A stretch of 35,274 nt of DNA, taken from Blautia glucerasea. GTDB taxonomy: Bacteria; Bacillota; Clostridia; Lachnospirales; Lachnospiraceae. The position numbers and the translations under genes are program-made. Below the pieces are notes generated by a model. The model did no database searches. It saw nothing but the letters and a program-made list of their open reading frames with translations, and was not told the origin of the DNA. How positions within the stretch are numbered: position 1 is the stretch's first letter; the number at the start of each line of letters is the position of its first letter. Positions 33,299 through 35,274 of this stretch are shown piece after piece. Location: contig NZ_JAAITU010000042.1 in assembly GCF_013304385.1 (NCBI RefSeq), positions 1-35,274 on the forward strand, given 5' to 3'.

Positions 33299-34317
33299 AA
33301 CGATTTTGGCGCATGATAGAACGGTACTACCCCTGGCTGCTGTTGCTGCTGGGCGTGGATTGCTTTTGTGCTATCATTCTTTGGATTTCTGACATTCGGG
33401 CATTTCAAACCTTGATTGAGTTAGTAGTTCTGACAAGCCTCCTTTTGTTTTCAGCGATTCTGTTTGTACTAAATAAGCGGGAGACCACCCGCCGGGAGCT
33501 GTTCCGGGATTTTCTCAGCGATCCTACCATCTACAACGAGGAACGGCTGCTCAGTGCCATCAGCCGGGAAGAAGGAGAATCTATCCGGCTTCTGGCATCA
33601 GTTTTACAGGAACACAAAACTGAGAGTAACAGTATGGCAGATGCCCTACAGGACTATGAAGAATATGTGGAGAGCTGGGCACATGAAGCGAAAACGCCCC
33701 TATCGTTGTTGACCATGCTCCTGGATAATCGGAGCGACGAAATATCTCCTCCCCTGCAAGCAAAGCTGGATTATGTCCGCAGTCAGCTTCAGGAGGATGT
33801 CACTCGAATGTTATACTATGCCCGGTTAAAGAGCAGTACAAAGGATTATCAGTTTGAGGATATCAATTTGAATGACTGCTTGGGGGAAGTTCTGGAGGAC
33901 TATGCTCCACTTCTGGAAGAAAAACAGTTTGTAATTCTCAATAAACTGCAATCTGAAACAGTCTATACAGACCGTAGAGGGCTTCAGTTTATGTTGGGAC
34001 AGATTGTGAGCAATGCCATAAAATATAGCAGCGATAGTCCCATGCTAACGATCTCTATGATACATTCAGAGACCGCAGATGTCCTTTCAGTTGAGGATAA
34101 CGGCATCGGTGTAAAAAAATATGATCTGCCGTATATTTTTCAAAAGGGCTTTACCGGGGATTCTACTGACAGCAGAAAGAAGGCTACTGGTATGGGGCTT
34201 TATCTGGTTAAGAAGATGGCTGATGATTTAAACCTTTACCTGGAAGCAACATCCCAGTGGGGAAAGGGATTTAAGATAGTCATCTTCTTTCCAAAATTGA
34301 GATCCAACGGTGGATGA
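33295..34317 (+). CDS. BceS-like intramembrane-sensing histidine kinase
   Basis: 340 residues. Two membrane helices (about 12-31 and 38-60) are joined by a loop too short to bind a ligand, typical of kinases that rely on their ABC permease for sensing. Then His130 in SWAHEAKTPLS, the N-box SNAIKYS, VEDNGIGV and ATGMGLYLVKK follow; the kinase core is complete. The start overlaps the regulator stop by four bases. The stop at 34317 lies almost exactly at the edge of the broken transposase. The C-terminal end (after GKGFKIVIFFPKL) looks natural in length, so the insertion appears to have spared the protein. No terminator directly follows. Confidence 0.92.
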   Translation: MKRFWRMIERYYPWLLLLLGVDCFCAIILWISDIRAFQTLIELVVLTSLLLFSAILFVLNKRETTRRELFRDFLSDPTIYNEERLLSAISREEGESIRLLASVLQEHKTESNSMADALQDYEEYVESWAHEAKTPLSLLTMLLDNRSDEISPPLQAKLDYVRSQLQEDVTRMLYYARLKSSTKDYQFEDINLNDCLGEVLEDYAPLLEEKQFVILNKLQSETVYTDRRGLQFMLGQIVSNAIKYSSDSPMLTISMIHSETADVLSVEDNGIGVKKYDLPYIFQKGFTGDSTDSRKKATGMGLYLVKKMADDLNLYLEATSQWGKGFKIVIFFPKLRSNGG

Positions 34318-34319
34318 TA

Positions 34320-34985
34320 AAAAGGGTGATTTTTATGTCTTGTTTCCAGAAAGTCAATAAACTCTAAGGAAGGATAACCGCGGTCAAAAACTGCGACAAC
34401 CGGCTTCCTGATTCCAATTTTTTTTAATTGTTTTAAGTTTCTTTTTGCCAGTTCGTTTTCACTGATGCAAATATGTTCAATTTCAATATCCAGGTAAAAA
34501 TGATTCAAAACATCATACATTCCGCTTACCAGTGCCCGTACCTGCCCTTTCCCGGAATGCTGGTTGCCGCTGTTTCCAAATGCTTCCCTGTTATCCTTTG
34601 AGTTTGGAACTTTCGCCTTGTTCCCGTCAATCGCGATTAGCAAATATCCTTTCCACAGTCTGGGTTCGTCAGAACGATAAAAATCCATAAGATATTTACA
34701 GTTCAGATAGGGAAAAATTTCCGGATTTAGACGTTTTCTCTGTTGTAGATATCCCTGGACAGATAACTGCATAGACAAGTCTCCTTTTTCTTTGAAATAG
34801 TTTCTAAGTTCAAATGTCGTGGTAAGCCCCTTTTTTGAAAGACAGCATAGCAACATGTCTTTTAGGGGCATTTTTCGCTTTCTCGAAAAAGCATGGTTTC
34901 CATTCTGTCTCGCATATTTTGCAATTTCCGGATCATATAATAATGCAGAAAACTTTTAAAATCTTGTTTTATAAGATTTAATCAT
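34320..34985 (-). pseudogene. IS4-family transposase remnant (early stop, 3' end missing)
   Basis: A frame from ATG at 34985 (ribosome binding site AGGGG) reads MIKSYKTRF, then TAA at 34958-34956, then continues in the same frame through KFSALLYDPEIAKYARQNG, the family motif FSRKRKMPLKDML, first catalytic Asp in AIDGNKAKVP and second in VFDRGYPS. Homology stops after FIDFLETRHK at about 34330; the C-terminal part with the catalytic Glu (YxxxRxxxE-type region) is absent. Beyond that the frame merely runs antisense into the kinase gene. So there are two lesions: a nonsense codon at position 10 (probably a former TTA Leu) and a 3' truncation. The apparent open frame starting at 34871 is not a functional gene. 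Confidence 0.85.
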
Positions 34986-35015
34986 ATACACCCCTGCCTA
35001 TATTTTAACACAATG

Positions 35016-35050
35016 AAAGGAACCTGCGAACAGATTCCTTTCCATTTTTT
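35016..35050 (+). terminator. Terminator-like hairpin beyond the IS remnant
   Basis: AAAGGAA (35016-35022) pairs with TTCCTTT (35035-35041), with an inner CTG-CGAA-CAG helix, followed by CCATTTTTT. It is on the plus strand and so could end transcripts from the Bce-type operon that have read antisense through the dead transposase, or form the 5' part of the following RNA. Confidence 0.55.
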
Positions 35051-35060
35051 CCTTAAGTTT

Positions 35061-35244
35061 ATGATGTTGGGCTTAGCCGGTGGTTTGCTTTGACCCTATA
35101 AGGGTCTGTTACCGGCACTGGAGTCTAAAGACTCATCGAATAGGTTCGCCAATCGCAACATCATTTACTTACTAAGCCCTTACGGGCTTACAGACTGTAG
35201 ACAAACTTGGTGTTGGGTGTTATGCCCAGCACCATTTTTCTTTT
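35061..35244 (+). ncRNA. Candidate structured non-coding RNA
   Basis: No convincing coding frame, but helices fill the region. ATGATGTTG (35061-35069) pairs with CAACATCAT (35156-35164), closing a multi-branch loop. Inside are GCCGGT/ACCGGC (35076-35081 with 35111-35116) enclosing GACCC/GGGTC (35092-35096 with 35102-35106), then GAGTC-TAAA-GACTC (35121-35134) and CGAA-TAGG-TTCG (35137-35148). TAAGCCC (35173-35179) can pair with either GGGCTTA 35069-35075 or GGGCTTA 35184-35190. The first choice would form a pseudoknot outside the closing helix. The region ends in a strong terminator. I cannot name the class; length and density of helices recall raiA-type or similar large Bacillota RNAs. Confidence 0.6.
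35209..35244 (+). terminator. Intrinsic terminator of the structured RNA
   Basis: GGTGTTGGG (35209-35217) pairs with CCCAGCACC (35225-35233) over nine base pairs including one G-T, loop TGTTATG, followed by ATTTTTCTTTT. It is a clear intrinsic terminator and fixes the plus-strand orientation of the RNA. Confidence 0.85.
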
Positions 35245-35274
35245 AAAACTTCTTTTCTTTTTATTTTCTTCAAA

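Noticed and set aside
34236..34871. Intact 211-residue transposase
   Set aside because: The frame begins inside the conserved FSRKRKMPLKDML motif, upstream coding sequence is interrupted by TAA, and its last residues are antisense to the kinase gene.
35141..35155. tRNA-like TTCG motif (GGTTCGCC) suggesting a tRNA or tmRNA
   Set aside because: No acceptor stem, anticodon arm or CCA end can be folded around it; TTCG is already used in a local CGAA/TTCG helix.

Overview
The window looks like chromosome from a low-to-mid GC anaerobic Bacillota, most likely a Lachnospiraceae gut commensal (Blautia/Dorea/Mediterraneibacter type). The reasons are a pyruvate formate-lyase with its activase, AGGAGG-type ribosome binding sites, ATTATA/TATGAT-like promoters, a Na/Pi cotransporter linked to PhoBR, a Bce-type peptide-resistance module, and overall codon and protein style. 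No rRNA, tRNA or CRISPR array was seen.

Left part (1-17500), housekeeping. On the minus strand are galE, a sugar-nucleotide NTP transferase, and an operon of Na/Pi cotransporter, PhoB-like regulator and PhoR-like kinase preceded by phased TTTACA Pho-box repeats. Next come a GreA-type factor translationally coupled to an unusual Tet(M)-like GTPase fused to a Rae1/YacP-type NYN nuclease, whose leader consists of five 22-bp tandem repeats. On the plus strand an iron alcohol dehydrogenase and an aldehyde dehydrogenase overlap as an operon. Then, on the minus strand, come an NSS-type sodium symporter, pflA and pflB.

Middle (about 17600-29400), a defence island transcribed leftward from a promoter at 29305-29333. 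The order is a small XRE regulator, a PLD-like/SNF2 helicase, a DUF4391 protein, a four-TM membrane protein plus soluble partner resembling a Kiwa (KwaA/KwaB) pair, a type III Mod methyltransferase, a RhuM-family protein and a type III Res helicase-nuclease. Genes are spaced by 1-20 bp or overlap, so the block reads as one operon. The two Kiwa-like genes and the middle of mod are visibly more AT-rich than their neighbours, so the operon looks like a mosaic. The mod reading frame contains a perfect 38-bp palindrome followed by two further hairpins.

Right part (29660-35274). A four-gene plus-strand operon follows: ABC ATPase, FtsX-like permease, response regulator and intramembrane-sensing kinase. 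It is a BceAB/BceRS-type antimicrobial-peptide detoxification module, preceded by a perfect inverted repeat just upstream of its promoter. It ends directly against a broken IS4-like transposase (early stop codon and missing 3' end). The window closes with a compact, heavily base-paired non-coding region ending in a strong terminator, a likely structured RNA, which contains two copies of one helix strand competing for the same partner.

Best candidates for new biology are: (1) the GTPase-Rae1 fusion with its repeat leader; (2) the composite helicase/DUF4391/Kiwa-like/Mod/RhuM/Res operon; (3) the palindrome cluster in mod; and (4) the structured RNA at the right end.
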